From assembly GCA_002737705.1 (NCBI GenBank), contig NSIM01000010.1, positions 1 through 61,213 on the forward strand: a DNA stretch of 61,213 bases. The letters are read 5' to 3'. The notes under the pieces are model-generated. The model saw only the letters and a program-made list of their open reading frames with translations, was not told where the DNA came from and ran no database searches. Shown piece after piece: positions 45,770 to 53,933 of the stretch; the first letter of the stretch is position 1; each line of letters begins with the position of its first letter. The DNA comes from Flavobacteriales bacterium (lineage in GTDB: Bacteria; Bacteroidota; Bacteroidia; NS11-12g; UBA955). Both the position numbers and the translations under genes were made by a program.

Positions 45770-46099
45770 TTAATGTCCTATGATTCCGGTTTGGTCGGGA
45801 ATAACTGCAATAATATTGCCCAATTTTTCGAGCTTGCATTGGCAAGCCAAACGACTTGTGTATTTGGGATTTCTGGCTCGGTCTACATATTCTTCTTCCC
45901 GATCACTCATTTCAGGCAAAAATTCTTCGCCACTTTCTACATAAATATGACAAGTGCTACAACCACAAACACCCCCACAATTATGATTTAATTGAATGTC
46001 GTTTTCTATGGCAACATCTAAAATGGATTCGCCCAGGTAAACATCAACCCTAAGATCTTCTTTGTTTTTCTGTTCAAAACGAAATGTAATGCTGGCCAT
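45770..46099 (-). CDS. fdx: [2Fe-2S] ferredoxin (Isc/adrenodoxin type)
   Basis: About 109 residues from the ATG at 46099 (MASITFRFEQKNKED). The cluster Cys lie in NCGGVCGCSTC (about 40-50) and ACQC (about 85), and the EDLR...GESILDVAIENDIQLNH region fits the adrenodoxin class that gives electrons to Isc assembly or P450s. TAATTTTG (46115-46108) is 8 nt upstream. Divergent from nusB over 90 bp. Confidence 0.93.
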   Translation of the reverse strand: MASITFRFEQKNKEDLRVDVYLGESILDVAIENDIQLNHNCGGVCGCSTCHIYVESGEEFLPEMSDREEEYVDRARNPKYTSRLACQCKLEKLGNIIAVIPDQTGIIGH

Positions 46100-46171
46100 A
46101 CAAGTCACAAAATTAACCATTAGTATCGGCATTGCTTCTATGCTTTTTACTTTTACTGTGGTGAAAATTTG

Positions 46172-46179
46172 TATCTTTG
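46172..46179 (+). promoter_or_regulatory. TAnnTTTG element before nusB
   Basis: TATCTTTG ends 12 nt before the nusB ATG at 46192. It rules out the earlier in-frame start at 46177, which falls inside the element. Confidence 0.5.
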
Positions 46180-46191
46180 TCCTTTCGTTCT

Positions 46192-47175
46192 ATGATATCA
46201 AGAAGACTGGTGCGCATCAAAGCCCTTCAAGCGCTTTATTCTTTCCAACAAGGAAATTCGGTTTCGGATTTTGATTGGGCGCATCTTACTGTTGATCAAA
46301 TTACCCCATTAGACAAGTCAAAGGAAAACCTTTCGGCCTGCGTATGCCAAAGTCACGACTTTTTTCTTTTTTTACTCGACCTTCCCTACCAATTATCCCA
46401 GCACCTAATCGAAAAACGGGCCATTGAAAAAAGCAAATATTTCCCTGATACTGCTAAAATTAGGGATTTGTCGTTGCTTGATCGTATGCCCTTAATTAAA
46501 CACCTTCACATTGCCATTGGCAAAGTAGAAAATCCGCAATTTCCTTTTGTATGGTCGGAATTATCAAAACAATTTGACACCTGGTATGAGTGGATGAATG
46601 AATGGGAGTTTGTGCGCGATATTTCTATATTTGATGATCCTAGTTTTGATCAACAGCAAGTTTTTTTAGAAGAATTCTATGCTTCACTCTTTGAAACAAG
46701 GGAGGCTTTTTTTGATGCTTTGTCGGAGTATTATCCATCCTGGGGAGATGATGAATTGTACACAACCCGTGAAATTGAAAAAACCCTTCAAGGAGCAACA
46801 GAAAATGGATATGTTCCCATTTCAGACTCTCCAACAAAAAATACCGAAGAAATTGAAATGGCGCTTCTTTTATTTGGTATTACTGCAAAAAACAACCAGG
46901 TATTCGAAGCACAAGTAGCAGAAATTACAGACAATTGGGATCCTTCGCGTATTGCTGTGATGGATATGTTGATCATCAAGTTAGCACTAGCAGAATTTTT
47001 ATATTTTCCAACAATTCCTCCCAAAGTAACCATCAATGAATACCTCGAAATTACGAAAAACTATAGCACGCCAAATAGCTCTCGCTTTGTAAACGGTGTT
47101 CTTGACAAGTTGCGCATTGTTTTGGATGAGCAAGGATTAATAAAAAAAATTGGTCGGGGCTTGCGTGAAAAATAA
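46192..47175 (+). CDS. nusB: Transcription antitermination factor NusB
   Basis: About 327 residues from ATG 46192 (MISRRLVRIKALQALYSFQQ). The NusB fold is split: the N-terminal helix and the C-terminal PSRIAVMDMLIIKLALAEFLYFPTIPPKVTINEYLEI and SRFVNGVLDKL block (about 255-315) are canonical, with about 180 residues between them that are absent in E. coli NusB (139 residues). This long form is normal in Bacteroidota. It binds boxA RNA with S10 to support rRNA transcription. Convergent with coaE by 11 bp. Confidence 0.94.
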   Translation: MISRRLVRIKALQALYSFQQGNSVSDFDWAHLTVDQITPLDKSKENLSACVCQSHDFFLFLLDLPYQLSQHLIEKRAIEKSKYFPDTAKIRDLSLLDRMPLIKHLHIAIGKVENPQFPFVWSELSKQFDTWYEWMNEWEFVRDISIFDDPSFDQQQVFLEEFYASLFETREAFFDALSEYYPSWGDDELYTTREIEKTLQGATENGYVPISDSPTKNTEEIEMALLLFGITAKNNQVFEAQVAEITDNWDPSRIAVMDMLIIKLALAEFLYFPTIPPKVTINEYLEITKNYSTPNSSRFVNGVLDKLRIVLDEQGLIKKIGRGLREK

Positions 47176-47186
47176 TCAGGGGCTTT

Positions 47187-47786
47187 TTATTGTTGACCCA
47201 ATACAATGCTTTTGTGTGTTTTTAACACCTGTTTTATCAGGGGCGCTTTTCCATCATTGAGAATTGTGTATTTGCATAAAGCCTGCCATTTTTTCTCGGG
47301 CCATTGCGCTTTAAGTCGTTTGCTTGTCTCTTTGGCATTAATAGAATCGCGCTGCATGATTCTCTCGAGAATGAGGGGCTTGGGCGCGAGTACGCCAATA
47401 ACAAAATCAAGTTCCTTATACGATCCCGTCTCAAATAATATTGCAGCTTCCTTCAATATATAAGGGGTTTTTCCATCATTTTTTTGAGTGCACCAGACAT
47501 TAAACTCCTCTAATAAAAGGGGGTGTACCATTTTGTTCAGTGCTTGTCGCTTTGCGTTGTCAGAAAAAATTGCTTCTTTTATCCATTCTCGGTTGAGCGA
47601 ACCATCTGTAAAATAGGCGGAATCGCCCAGCAATTCTAGCACGCCCCGTTTTAAGCCCTCATGCGTTACATAGAGTTTTTTGGCTTCTGAATCTGCATTA
47701 TACACCGGGATCCCGAGTTGTTCGAAGATTTGGCAAACGGTGGTTTTTCCGCTCCCCATGTTTCCGGTTATTCCTATTCTAAGCAA
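47187..47786 (-). CDS. coaE: Dephospho-CoA kinase
   Basis: Last step of CoA synthesis. I use TTG at 47786, which gives M-LRIGITGNMGSGKTT, exactly where the family begins; the longer frame from a TTG at 47834 overlaps yajC by 32 bp. P-loop GNMGSGKTT at about 8-16, then VYNADSEAKKLY (about 32-43, D of the DxD), and R/K-rich lid IMQRD. 199 residues. Downstream of yajC by 16 bp. Confidence 0.93.
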   Translation of the reverse strand: MLRIGITGNMGSGKTTVCQIFEQLGIPVYNADSEAKKLYVTHEGLKRGVLELLGDSAYFTDGSLNREWIKEAIFSDNAKRQALNKMVHPLLLEEFNVWCTQKNDGKTPYILKEAAILFETGSYKELDFVIGVLAPKPLILERIMQRDSINAKETSKRLKAQWPEKKWQALCKYTILNDGKAPLIKQVLKTHKSIVLGQQ

Positions 47787-47802
47787 TGCAAAAGTGATTG
47801 GT

Positions 47803-48108
47803 TTATTCTGAAGTGCTGTTGGATGGATAGCCAATTTGTGACATCTCCATACTTACTGCAGATTTTTCAATTTTGGCTTTTCCTTCCTCGATCTCGACAA
47901 CAAAATGGGTGTCTGAAACTGAAATTATTTTGCCGTGAACGCCACCCGTTGTTATTATATGATCGCCTTTTTTCAACACTTCCATATACTTTTTTGCCTT
48001 TTTTTGCTTCCGCATTTGTGGCAAAATCATAAAAATAAAAAAAACAGCCATGATTAATAACATCATCGGCATTTGGGATCCGCCTCCAGGGGCTTCTAGT
48101 ATATTCAT
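47803..48108 (-). CDS. yajC: Preprotein translocase subunit YajC
   Basis: About 101 residues from the ATG at 48108 (MNILEAPGGGSQMPMM); an ATG at 48144 is also in frame. One membrane segment (about 14-32, LLIMAVFFIFMILPQMRKQ), then KKGDHIITTGGVHGKIISV, the YajC signature. It joins SecDF at the Sec translocon. It lies after the DUF1573 gene and before coaE, an order seen in other Bacteroidota. Confidence 0.94.
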   Translation of the reverse strand: MNILEAPGGGSQMPMMLLIMAVFFIFMILPQMRKQKKAKKYMEVLKKGDHIITTGGVHGKIISVSDTHFVVEIEEGKAKIEKSAVSMEMSQIGYPSNSTSE

Positions 48109-48167
48109 GGTTTGGTTTGTTGGTGTGTTTTTTAGTACGTCCATTTTAATCGTGTGTTTTCCAATAT

Positions 48168-48683
48168 TTAGTGGCCAATTTCGTCTTGCACGGCATCAAC
48201 ATCATCTGAAGCATTGCCTTTTTTGGCAAAAACATAGGCCTTGAATTTTAAAACAACTTGGGAAGTTTTACTATTGTCTAACTGAACCGTAATGCTTTTT
48301 TCATTCAAAATACCCATTGGTCCGCCTCGGCCAGCGCTGTTAAAAGTTGCCGTTACCTTTCCATTTTTTCCGGGAGCAACAATATCCTGCGTATACTCTG
48401 GGGTTGTGCATCCACATTGGGCCGTTACGTTAGAAATACTTACAGGAGCCTTGCCCGTATTGGTAAATGTATAGGTGTGTTGAACCATTTCGCCCTCTTG
48501 AATGTTTCCAAACAAAAATGAAGTGTCTGCGAAAAGAACATCTCCGAGGGGTCCCTTTGCTGTGTTTTCTGGATTTTGCGCGTTCGCGTTATTTCGTTCG
48601 ATATCATCTGTATCAAACTTGCTGTTGGTACAGGACACCAAAAAAATTAAACCCATTAAAAATTGAATTCGTCGGGAAAACAT
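48168..48683 (-). CDS. DUF1573 domain lipoprotein
   Basis: 171 residues: lipobox FLVSC (Cys 18), acidic linker, then one DUF1573 Ig-like domain (about 50-155) with FLFGNIQEGEMVQHTYTFTNTGKAPV, AQCGCTTPEY and the PGKNGKV strand. Role unknown; often encoded beside yajC and coaE in Bacteroidota. TATTTTTG (48695-48688) lies exactly 4 nt before the ATG. Confidence 0.92.
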   Translation of the reverse strand: MFSRRIQFLMGLIFLVSCTNSKFDTDDIERNNANAQNPENTAKGPLGDVLFADTSFLFGNIQEGEMVQHTYTFTNTGKAPVSISNVTAQCGCTTPEYTQDIVAPGKNGKVTATFNSAGRGGPMGILNEKSITVQLDNSKTSQVVLKFKAYVFAKKGNASDDVDAVQDEIGH

Positions 48684-48702
48684 GTTTCAAAAATACAGTT
48701 TT

Positions 48703-49479
48703 TTATGCTCTAAATTTGGGTTTTTGCTTGTTCAGGAATGCCCCGGTTCCCTCTCCGAAATCAGGCGTGCCAAATGCTTCTCCAAATTCATAGATTTCGC
48801 GTTGCATGCCATTTACATTTGGTTTGAAATAATCATTTATACATTTTATGACTTTGACAATTGAGGTAGGGCTCTTCGTGCTGATTTTTTCACAGAGGAT
48901 TTTGGCTTCTTTTATTAATTCTTCTTGTGAGACAACACTGTTTACCAATCCCCATTGAAATGCGGTTTTTGCATCTATTGGATCTCCCGTCAACAACATC
49001 TCTAATGCCCTTCCTTTGCCTATAAGTTGAACCAAGCGCTGGGTTCCTCCATAACCTGGTATTACGCCTAAATTCACTTCCGGTTGGCCAAATTTGGCAT
49101 TGCTGGAAGCAATGCGCATGTGACAAGCCATCGCCAATTCACAACCCCCCCCCAATGCAAAGCCATTGACAGCTGCAACCACAACTTTACTTGCGTTCTC
49201 TATTGCGTCCATCACGTCATGACCATCTGCACTCATCCGTGTGGCTTTGTCAATGCTAAAATGGGTAAATTCTGAAATGTCGGCTCCTGCAGCAAAGGCT
49301 TTTTGGCCTTCGCCAGTTAAAATCATTGCATATACGGCAGCGTTTTCGCTTCCCCGCTCAACTGCATGCTTTATCTCGCTCAAGGTTTCTAGGGTTAGCG
49401 CATTCATTTTACTTTCGCGATTGATTTTAATCACCAAAATATTATTGTCTATCTCCGTAATAATGTTGTTGTATGACAT
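48703..49479 (-). CDS. Enoyl-CoA hydratase/isomerase family protein
   Basis: About 258 residues from ATG 49479 (MSYNNIITEIDN); the longer frame from 49530 is His-rich and unlikely. FAAGADISEF and NGFALGGGCELAMACH form the oxyanion hole; Glu residues in GQPEVNLGVIPGYGGTQRLVQLIG are the catalytic pair of crotonases. Hydrates trans-2-enoyl-CoA in fatty-acid or butyryl-CoA metabolism, fitting the acyl-CoA dehydrogenase 4 kb away and the B12 protein upstream. Confidence 0.93.
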   Translation of the reverse strand: MSYNNIITEIDNNILVIKINRESKMNALTLETLSEIKHAVERGSENAAVYAMILTGEGQKAFAAGADISEFTHFSIDKATRMSADGHDVMDAIENASKVVVAAVNGFALGGGCELAMACHMRIASSNAKFGQPEVNLGVIPGYGGTQRLVQLIGKGRALEMLLTGDPIDAKTAFQWGLVNSVVSQEELIKEAKILCEKISTKSPTSIVKVIKCINDYFKPNVNGMQREIYEFGEAFGTPDFGEGTGAFLNKQKPKFRA

Positions 49480-49700
49480 GGTTTTTGATCGGTGCTGGGG
49501 TGTGTGGTGGTGTGTGATGTGCCTTGTCAATTGCTTCTAAAGCGTTATTGTATAGCTATAAATTGCGATTGGGGGTGGTTGCGGGGGTTTGTGGAGGTGA
49601 AAGGTGGTGCGGGTTGTTGGTTTTGTTGGTGCAACAAAAAACTTGCTACAGGTTGTCAAAACGTTATGGGGGTTGATTTGTTGAATTTGCCTGCCTGAAT

Positions 49701-50120
49701 TTAGTGTTTCCTGTTTGCTTCGGCCCATTGTTGTATATAGGCAGCTATTTCTTGTGTTTTGGTTCCGGGAGGAAACAATTGGGCTACGCCCAAATTGTTT
49801 AGCACCCCTACATCTTTGTCTGGTATAATGCCACCGCCGGTTAGCAAAACATCGTCCAAACCGCTTTCTTTCATGAGTGTCAATATTTTGGGAAATATTG
49901 TATTGTGTGCCCCTGACAATATACTCACACCGATAGCATCCACATCTTCTTGAATTGCCGTTTGAACAACCATTTCTGGAGTTTGTCTAAGGCCAGTATA
50001 AACAACCTCCATTCCGGCATCGCGCAATGCTGTGGCAATAACTTTTGCGCCCCTGTCGTGACCATCAAGTCCTACTTTTGCTATCAATACACGAACTGGC
50101 CTATTCAATATGCTACCCAT
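49701..50120 (-). CDS. Stand-alone cobalamin-binding domain of methylmalonyl-CoA mutase type
   Basis: 139 residues. [20 protein letters not shown] (about 9-28) contains D-x-H-x-x-G, whose His ligates cobalt; SILSGAH and [12 protein letters not shown] complete the B12 domain. This is the C-terminal domain of a mutase encoded separately, as in isobutyryl-CoA mutase or some methylmalonyl-CoA mutases. The large subunit is not in the window. TATTTTTG (50142-50135) ends 14 nt before the ATG. A 221-bp G/T-rich spacer lies after it. Confidence 0.92.
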   Translation of the reverse strand: MGSILNRPVRVLIAKVGLDGHDRGAKVIATALRDAGMEVVYTGLRQTPEMVVQTAIQEDVDAIGVSILSGAHNTIFPKILTLMKESGLDDVLLTGGGIIPDKDVGVLNNLGVAQLFPPGTKTQEIAAYIQQWAEANRKH

Positions 50121-50148
50121 TGATTTGTATTATACAAAAATACTGTTT

Positions 50149-50970
50149 TCACAGTCGATTGCTTACCAATTTTCCTTTTTCATATGAAATCGCCAACTTG
50201 CTCGAGTCGGTTTTTAAACATTCTTCAAGGTCGCCCACCACATTCAGACTTATAAATCGTTTCACATGGCTTGCCCTTTCTAAAAACCCTTTCAAATTGT
50301 CTTTTGCTTGCTTCCATAATAGAAGGGCGGCCAAAGAGGCATCGTCGGCCAGTGTAAATCCTCTGCTTTGCAATGCCTCTGCTATAGCACCGGCAAAAAC
50401 AGTATCTTCTAAATTAAACTGCTGCTTCCAGCCGGCGCAAAATAGTACAACGTCTTTCGATACTGTTTCTTCATGTAAACTGCCTTTGTTCTGTTCTTCT
50501 GCAAAAAAGGGGGCCGATTTCTTGTTGTGCCTGGGCTCCGTTTGTTCTGTGACTTTGGTGGTAAATTTGAGCACCGCATCTGCGGTGGCAGTAAGATTTA
50601 AAAACGAGCCGATCCATATTTTTTTAGCCCCTTCACACAAGCTTAACACTTGGGTTCCATTGGTGGTTGTGAGTGCCAATTTTTTTCCCTGCACAGCCTC
50701 TGCGGTAAACTCTTGTGGAGAATTCCCAAAATCAAAACCTTCAACCTTGTGACCGTTTCGTTCACCAGCAATCAAATATCCCTGTGTTTTCATTGCCAAT
50801 GTCTCATCTAATCTGCTCCTTGGTATCACTTCGTCGGCTCCATTTTCCAGCATACGCACCATGCTGGTTGTTGCGCGCAATACATCAATTACGACCACCT
50901 GCCTTTGAAAAATTTCATGGGTGTTTTTGTTGAACAATGCGGGTGAAAGAATGGTGTATACTTGGGGCAT
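50149..50970 (-). CDS. comB: 2-phosphosulfolactate phosphatase family protein (ComB)
   Basis: 273 residues. VVVIDVLRATTSMV (about 25-38), LIAGERNG.KVEGFDFGNSP (about 66-85), LTTTNGTQVL and GAIAEAL match ComB, which dephosphorylates sulfolactate phosphate in coenzyme M synthesis of archaea. In Bacteroidota its product is unknown; a link to sulfonolipids (capnine) is an inference. Residues about 137-172 form an extra polar loop (TEQTEPRHNKKSAPFF) not expected in the fold. Located between pth and the B12-binding gene. Confidence 0.88.
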   Translation of the reverse strand: MPQVYTILSPALFNKNTHEIFQRQVVVIDVLRATTSMVRMLENGADEVIPRSRLDETLAMKTQGYLIAGERNGHKVEGFDFGNSPQEFTAEAVQGKKLALTTTNGTQVLSLCEGAKKIWIGSFLNLTATADAVLKFTTKVTEQTEPRHNKKSAPFFAEEQNKGSLHEETVSKDVVLFCAGWKQQFNLEDTVFAGAIAEALQSRGFTLADDASLAALLLWKQAKDNLKGFLERASHVKRFISLNVVGDLEECLKTDSSKLAISYEKGKLVSNRL

Positions 50971-51033
50971 GTTTTTTTGAGATTGCTTGATTAATGTTTC
51001 TTATTGTCCATCGAAGTGGGCCGGCGCATGGTG

Positions 51034-51639
51034 TTATTCCTCGGGGTGGGGTGGGGTGGTCTTTGTAGTCGTGTTTAATGGCGTGTTTGTGTAGTTCATG
51101 GCAAATCCTATCCCACGCAGGCAATATTGCAAAATTCCTTCGACACATCTGTCACATGCTCCCAATACGCTTTGTTTCTCCTCCTCTTTCCATTTACCCA
51201 AAACATATTCAACCTGCCGTCCTGGCTCAAAATCACTCCCAATACCAAATCGAAGCCGTGCGTAATTTTCTGTATTCAAGCTCATCTGAATACTCTTTAG
51301 CCCATTGTGTCCTCCATCACTTCCTTGGGTCTTTATCCGTAATTTGGCCAATGGAAGAGACAAGTCATCTGTAATAATAAATATATTTTCCAGTGCGATT
51401 TTTTCTAATTGCATCCAGTAAGCAACGGCTTTCCCACTTACATTCATAAAAGTATTGGGTTTTAAGACCAATAACTTTTTCCCTTTGTGGGATATGGTCG
51501 CCATTTTTCCATGCTTAACAGTGGCCCACTCTCCGCCGATTTTTTGTATCAGGCAATCCACCACATCAAATCCTATATTGTGTTTCGTGTGGTGGTATTC
51601 TTCACCGATGTTTCCAAGACCAACAATTAAATATTTCAT
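51034..51639 (-). CDS. pth: Peptidyl-tRNA hydrolase
   Basis: 201 residues. LIVGLGNIGEEYHHTKHNIGFDVVD has the catalytic His (about 20), LKPNTFMNVSG and GSDGGHNGLKSIQ complete the active site. The last 20 residues (Thr/Pro-rich TTTKTTPPHPEE) extend past the usual end and seem drawn from local G-rich composition. Recycles peptidyl-tRNA. It is 7 bp after the permease gene. Confidence 0.95.
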   Translation of the reverse strand: MKYLIVGLGNIGEEYHHTKHNIGFDVVDCLIQKIGGEWATVKHGKMATISHKGKKLLVLKPNTFMNVSGKAVAYWMQLEKIALENIFIITDDLSLPLAKLRIKTQGSDGGHNGLKSIQMSLNTENYARLRFGIGSDFEPGRQVEYVLGKWKEEEKQSVLGACDRCVEGILQYCLRGIGFAMNYTNTPLNTTTKTTPPHPEE

Positions 51640-51646
51640 GTCATTT

Positions 51647-52939
51647 CTAATCCAATTTTTCTACAACCTGTTCTTCCGAATTGCCATCGCAAACCTTTCC
51701 CGCCCTCCAGGCAGGAATAAGCGCGCTTAGTATTCCCAAACCACTATTAAACAACAATATTAGCAACATGTCTGCGCTTCTCAATTCAACTGGATAGGAA
51801 ATTGTAAGTGTTCCTTGGGTGGTAATAAAGCCAAATTTCTGTTGTAGTATGACCAATATTGATCCCAAAACAATACCAATGATTGTTCCGCCAACACTGA
51901 TCCAAACCCCTTCCCAAAAAACCACTGCCCATATGGCGCTTTTTTTCAATCCCATATGGCTCAACAACAAAAAGTCGTTTCGCTTATCTATAACCATCAA
52001 TGTCAAAGCTCCCAACAAATTAAAAGATATCAATAACAATACAAACGCTAAAATCGAAAACGATATCCATTTTTCTGTGTTAAACATTTTATACAACAAT
52101 AGGTGTTGTTCTTGTGGGTTTTTAATCGTGTATTGCTGATTCGACAATACAGCCAATATGTCTTTTTTTACACGCTCAACTTTTTTTCTGTTTTCCCCAA
52201 TGCCATCGTGCAGCCTAAACTCCAACTGGGTGATTTCGTTGCCTCTATTGGGATAATTGCCATCACTGGTTCCAAACAATTCATGGGCTTTTTCAAGCGC
52301 TATATATACGGTTTGATTGTTTTGTTCTTCGGGTAAACGCACTACAGCGGAAGGGATAAAATCAAACACTCTCAGGGCGTCTACCGAATGCAAACCTGCT
52401 TGTTTATCAACCACCATCAAAGAAATGGGCGCATCAATTTTGCCAACTCCCAAGCGATAAACCAAGCCTTCTGATAATAGGGTCATATCGGCCAAAGCGC
52501 CAACCTTGTCTCGCTTCGGATCAAAAAAGCTGACTGTGCCGGCTGTTACAATCGAATCAAGAAGTATCCTCCGGTTAAATGCTGTGTCAACACCCACAAC
52601 CGTACAAACCGTCTGTTGTTCGCCATAGTGCACTATAGCCTTGCCTAAAAACACGCCCGAAACCACAGAAATATCTGGTATTTTTTGCAGTTTTTGGAGT
52701 TGTTTGTTGCTTGGAGAAAAAACCAACCCCGTCTGAGGGCTTAACAATAGGTCGGGGTCGGTATATTTATAGGATGAAAAAATGGTGGTTTCAAAACCAT
52801 TGAGTGCACTGAGCAATATTACCAATGCCAAAGCTCCAACAGAATACCCCAGCAATGATATCCCAGTAATAATATTTACTACACTGGGATTTGATTGGGA
52901 AAAAAAATATCGGCGCGATATGTTAAATGGGAGTTTGAT
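51647..52939 (-). CDS. FtsX-like / LolC-LolE type ABC permease without a usual start codon
   Basis: The family N-terminus is fully encoded: from 52939 on the minus strand ATC begins I/M-KLPFNISRRYFFSQSNPSV, then VNIITGISLLGYSVGALALV (first membrane segment) and the rest. Between the in-frame TGA (52966-52964) and TTG at 52855 there is no ATG, GTG or TTG; the TTG at 52855 would cut off the first 28 residues. The ATC at 52939 sits exactly where family members begin M-KLPF. So translation starts at ATC, or the frame is shifted by one base (an ATG at 52947 opens frame +1), or the sequence has an error. Other features: FtsX domain with four membrane segments in the C-terminal half; role in lipoprotein export or ABC transport. 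Confidence 0.75.
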   Translation of the reverse strand: MKLPFNISRRYFFSQSNPSVVNIITGISLLGYSVGALALVILLSALNGFETTIFSSYKYTDPDLLLSPQTGLVFSPSNKQLQKLQKIPDISVVSGVFLGKAIVHYGEQQTVCTVVGVDTAFNRRILLDSIVTAGTVSFFDPKRDKVGALADMTLLSEGLVYRLGVGKIDAPISLMVVDKQAGLHSVDALRVFDFIPSAVVRLPEEQNNQTVYIALEKAHELFGTSDGNYPNRGNEITQLEFRLHDGIGENRKKVERVKKDILAVLSNQQYTIKNPQEQHLLLYKMFNTEKWISFSILAFVLLLISFNLLGALTLMVIDKRNDFLLLSHMGLKKSAIWAVVFWEGVWISVGGTIIGIVLGSILVILQQKFGFITTQGTLTISYPVELRSADMLLILLFNSGLGILSALIPAWRAGKVCDGNSEEQVVEKLD

Positions 52940-53061
52940 GGTGCATTGTGTTTGTACAAACGCTCAGGCCTTAACTAGAAAAGTTTTTTGTGTTTTAAAA
53001 ACCGTGTTCGGCCCTGTCGCCTCCTGTCTATTGTTGTTTATTAACCAAGCCTATTCGATTC

Positions 53062-53412
53062 TTATTTGGGATTGTTTATTGTTTTCAAGAGGTCTTCCAT
53101 TTTGGCAACATACTCCAGTGTATCATCTTCATAAAAATGAAGGTTGGGCATTTTTTTTACACTGTTTCTAATCCGTTGGGCCAATGCGTGCCTTATGTCT
53201 TTATTACAAAAATCTAGCTGTGCCAAAATACTGGCTCGTTTAGGATTGTTGTAAAGAGAAATATAAATTTTTATGTGTCCAAGGTCTGGGCTTACAGATA
53301 TATTACTAATTGTAACGAACGCTCCCAGCAGCCATTCATTTTTGTTTATATTAAACAACTCACTCAAATCGCGTTGGATTTGTTTGCCGAATTTTTCTTG
53401 TCTCAATCCCAT
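53062..53412 (-). CDS. rbfA: Ribosome-binding factor A
   Basis: About 116 residues from ATG 53412 (MGLRQEKFGKQIQRDLSELF). The KH-like fold shows in TISNISVSPDLGHIKIYIS (about 33-52) and the basic helix KRIRNSV..PNLHFYEDDTLEY type end (RIRNSVKKMPNLHFYEDDT). Assists 16S rRNA maturation and 30S assembly. The permease follows 122 bp after its stop, a pairing common in Bacteroidota. Confidence 0.93.
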   Translation of the reverse strand: MGLRQEKFGKQIQRDLSELFNINKNEWLLGAFVTISNISVSPDLGHIKIYISLYNNPKRASILAQLDFCNKDIRHALAQRIRNSVKKMPNLHFYEDDTLEYVAKMEDLLKTINNPK

Positions 53413-53438
53413 TGTATATACAAATATAGGTTCCAATT

Positions 53439-53864
53439 CTAAGACAAAAGTGAACGCAAGGCCAACTCATAACCATCCAACCCCAATCCACAAATCATAC
53501 CCTTTGCAGATCCCACCAATAGGTCGGTTCTTCGCTCTGGTTCGCGGGCGTATATATTGCTTATGTGCACCAAGACCAATGGTTTGGAAATTGCCTTAAC
53601 CGCGTCGGCTATAGCAATGCTCGTATGGGAATATGCGCCCGCATTTAATACTATTCCCAAACACCGCTCATCGGCCCCCGCTGCCTGAATACTATTTATA
53701 ATTTCTCCTTCTATATTGCTTTGGGTAGTGGTGATTGTAAGAAAATTAAACCGGGATTGAAGCCCAACAAAATAATCATCAAATGTTTGTGTTCCATATA
53801 TTTCTGGTTCCCTATTGCCCGTTAAGTTTAGGTTGGGACCATTGATAATGATAACATGATTCAT
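53439..53864 (-). CDS. aroQ: 3-dehydroquinate dehydratase, type II
   Basis: 141 residues; third step of the shikimate pathway. IINGPNLNLTGNREPEIYG (about 6-24) has the catalytic loop; LNAGAYSHTSIAIADAV (about 75-91) and LVHISNIYAREPERR (about 100-114) supply Asn, Tyr and His. Note VHISN-I-Y where many enzymes read VHLSN-I-H; the main His is kept. TACCTTTG (53876-53869) lies 4 nt before ATG. Followed by rbfA 26 bp later. Confidence 0.95.
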   Translation of the reverse strand: MNHVIIINGPNLNLTGNREPEIYGTQTFDDYFVGLQSRFNFLTITTTQSNIEGEIINSIQAAGADERCLGIVLNAGAYSHTSIAIADAVKAISKPLVLVHISNIYAREPERRTDLLVGSAKGMICGLGLDGYELALRSLLS

Positions 53865-53868
53865 TGTA

Positions 53869-53924
53869 CAAAGGTAGGTGCAAAATATTTTTCTCTGTCC
53901 TTGGTGTGTAATGAATTATTTTTG
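53869..53924. promoter_or_regulatory. Divergent promoter region aroQ / epimerase
   Basis: Two -7 elements point apart: TACCTTTG on the minus strand (53876-53869, 4 nt from the aroQ ATG) and TATTTTTG on the plus strand (53917-53924, 9 nt from the epimerase ATG at 53934). No convincing -33 TTG at 17-23 nt for either. Confidence 0.5.
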
Positions 53925-53933
53925 TTGTCTTCT

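Noticed and set aside
49480-49700. G/T-rich spacer as an RNA gene or repeat array
   Set aside because: No stem pattern or regular period found; better explained by local strand bias.
52855-52855. TTG at 52855 as the true start of the permease
   Set aside because: It would remove RRYFF and half of the first membrane segment, both conserved in the family and encoded just upstream.
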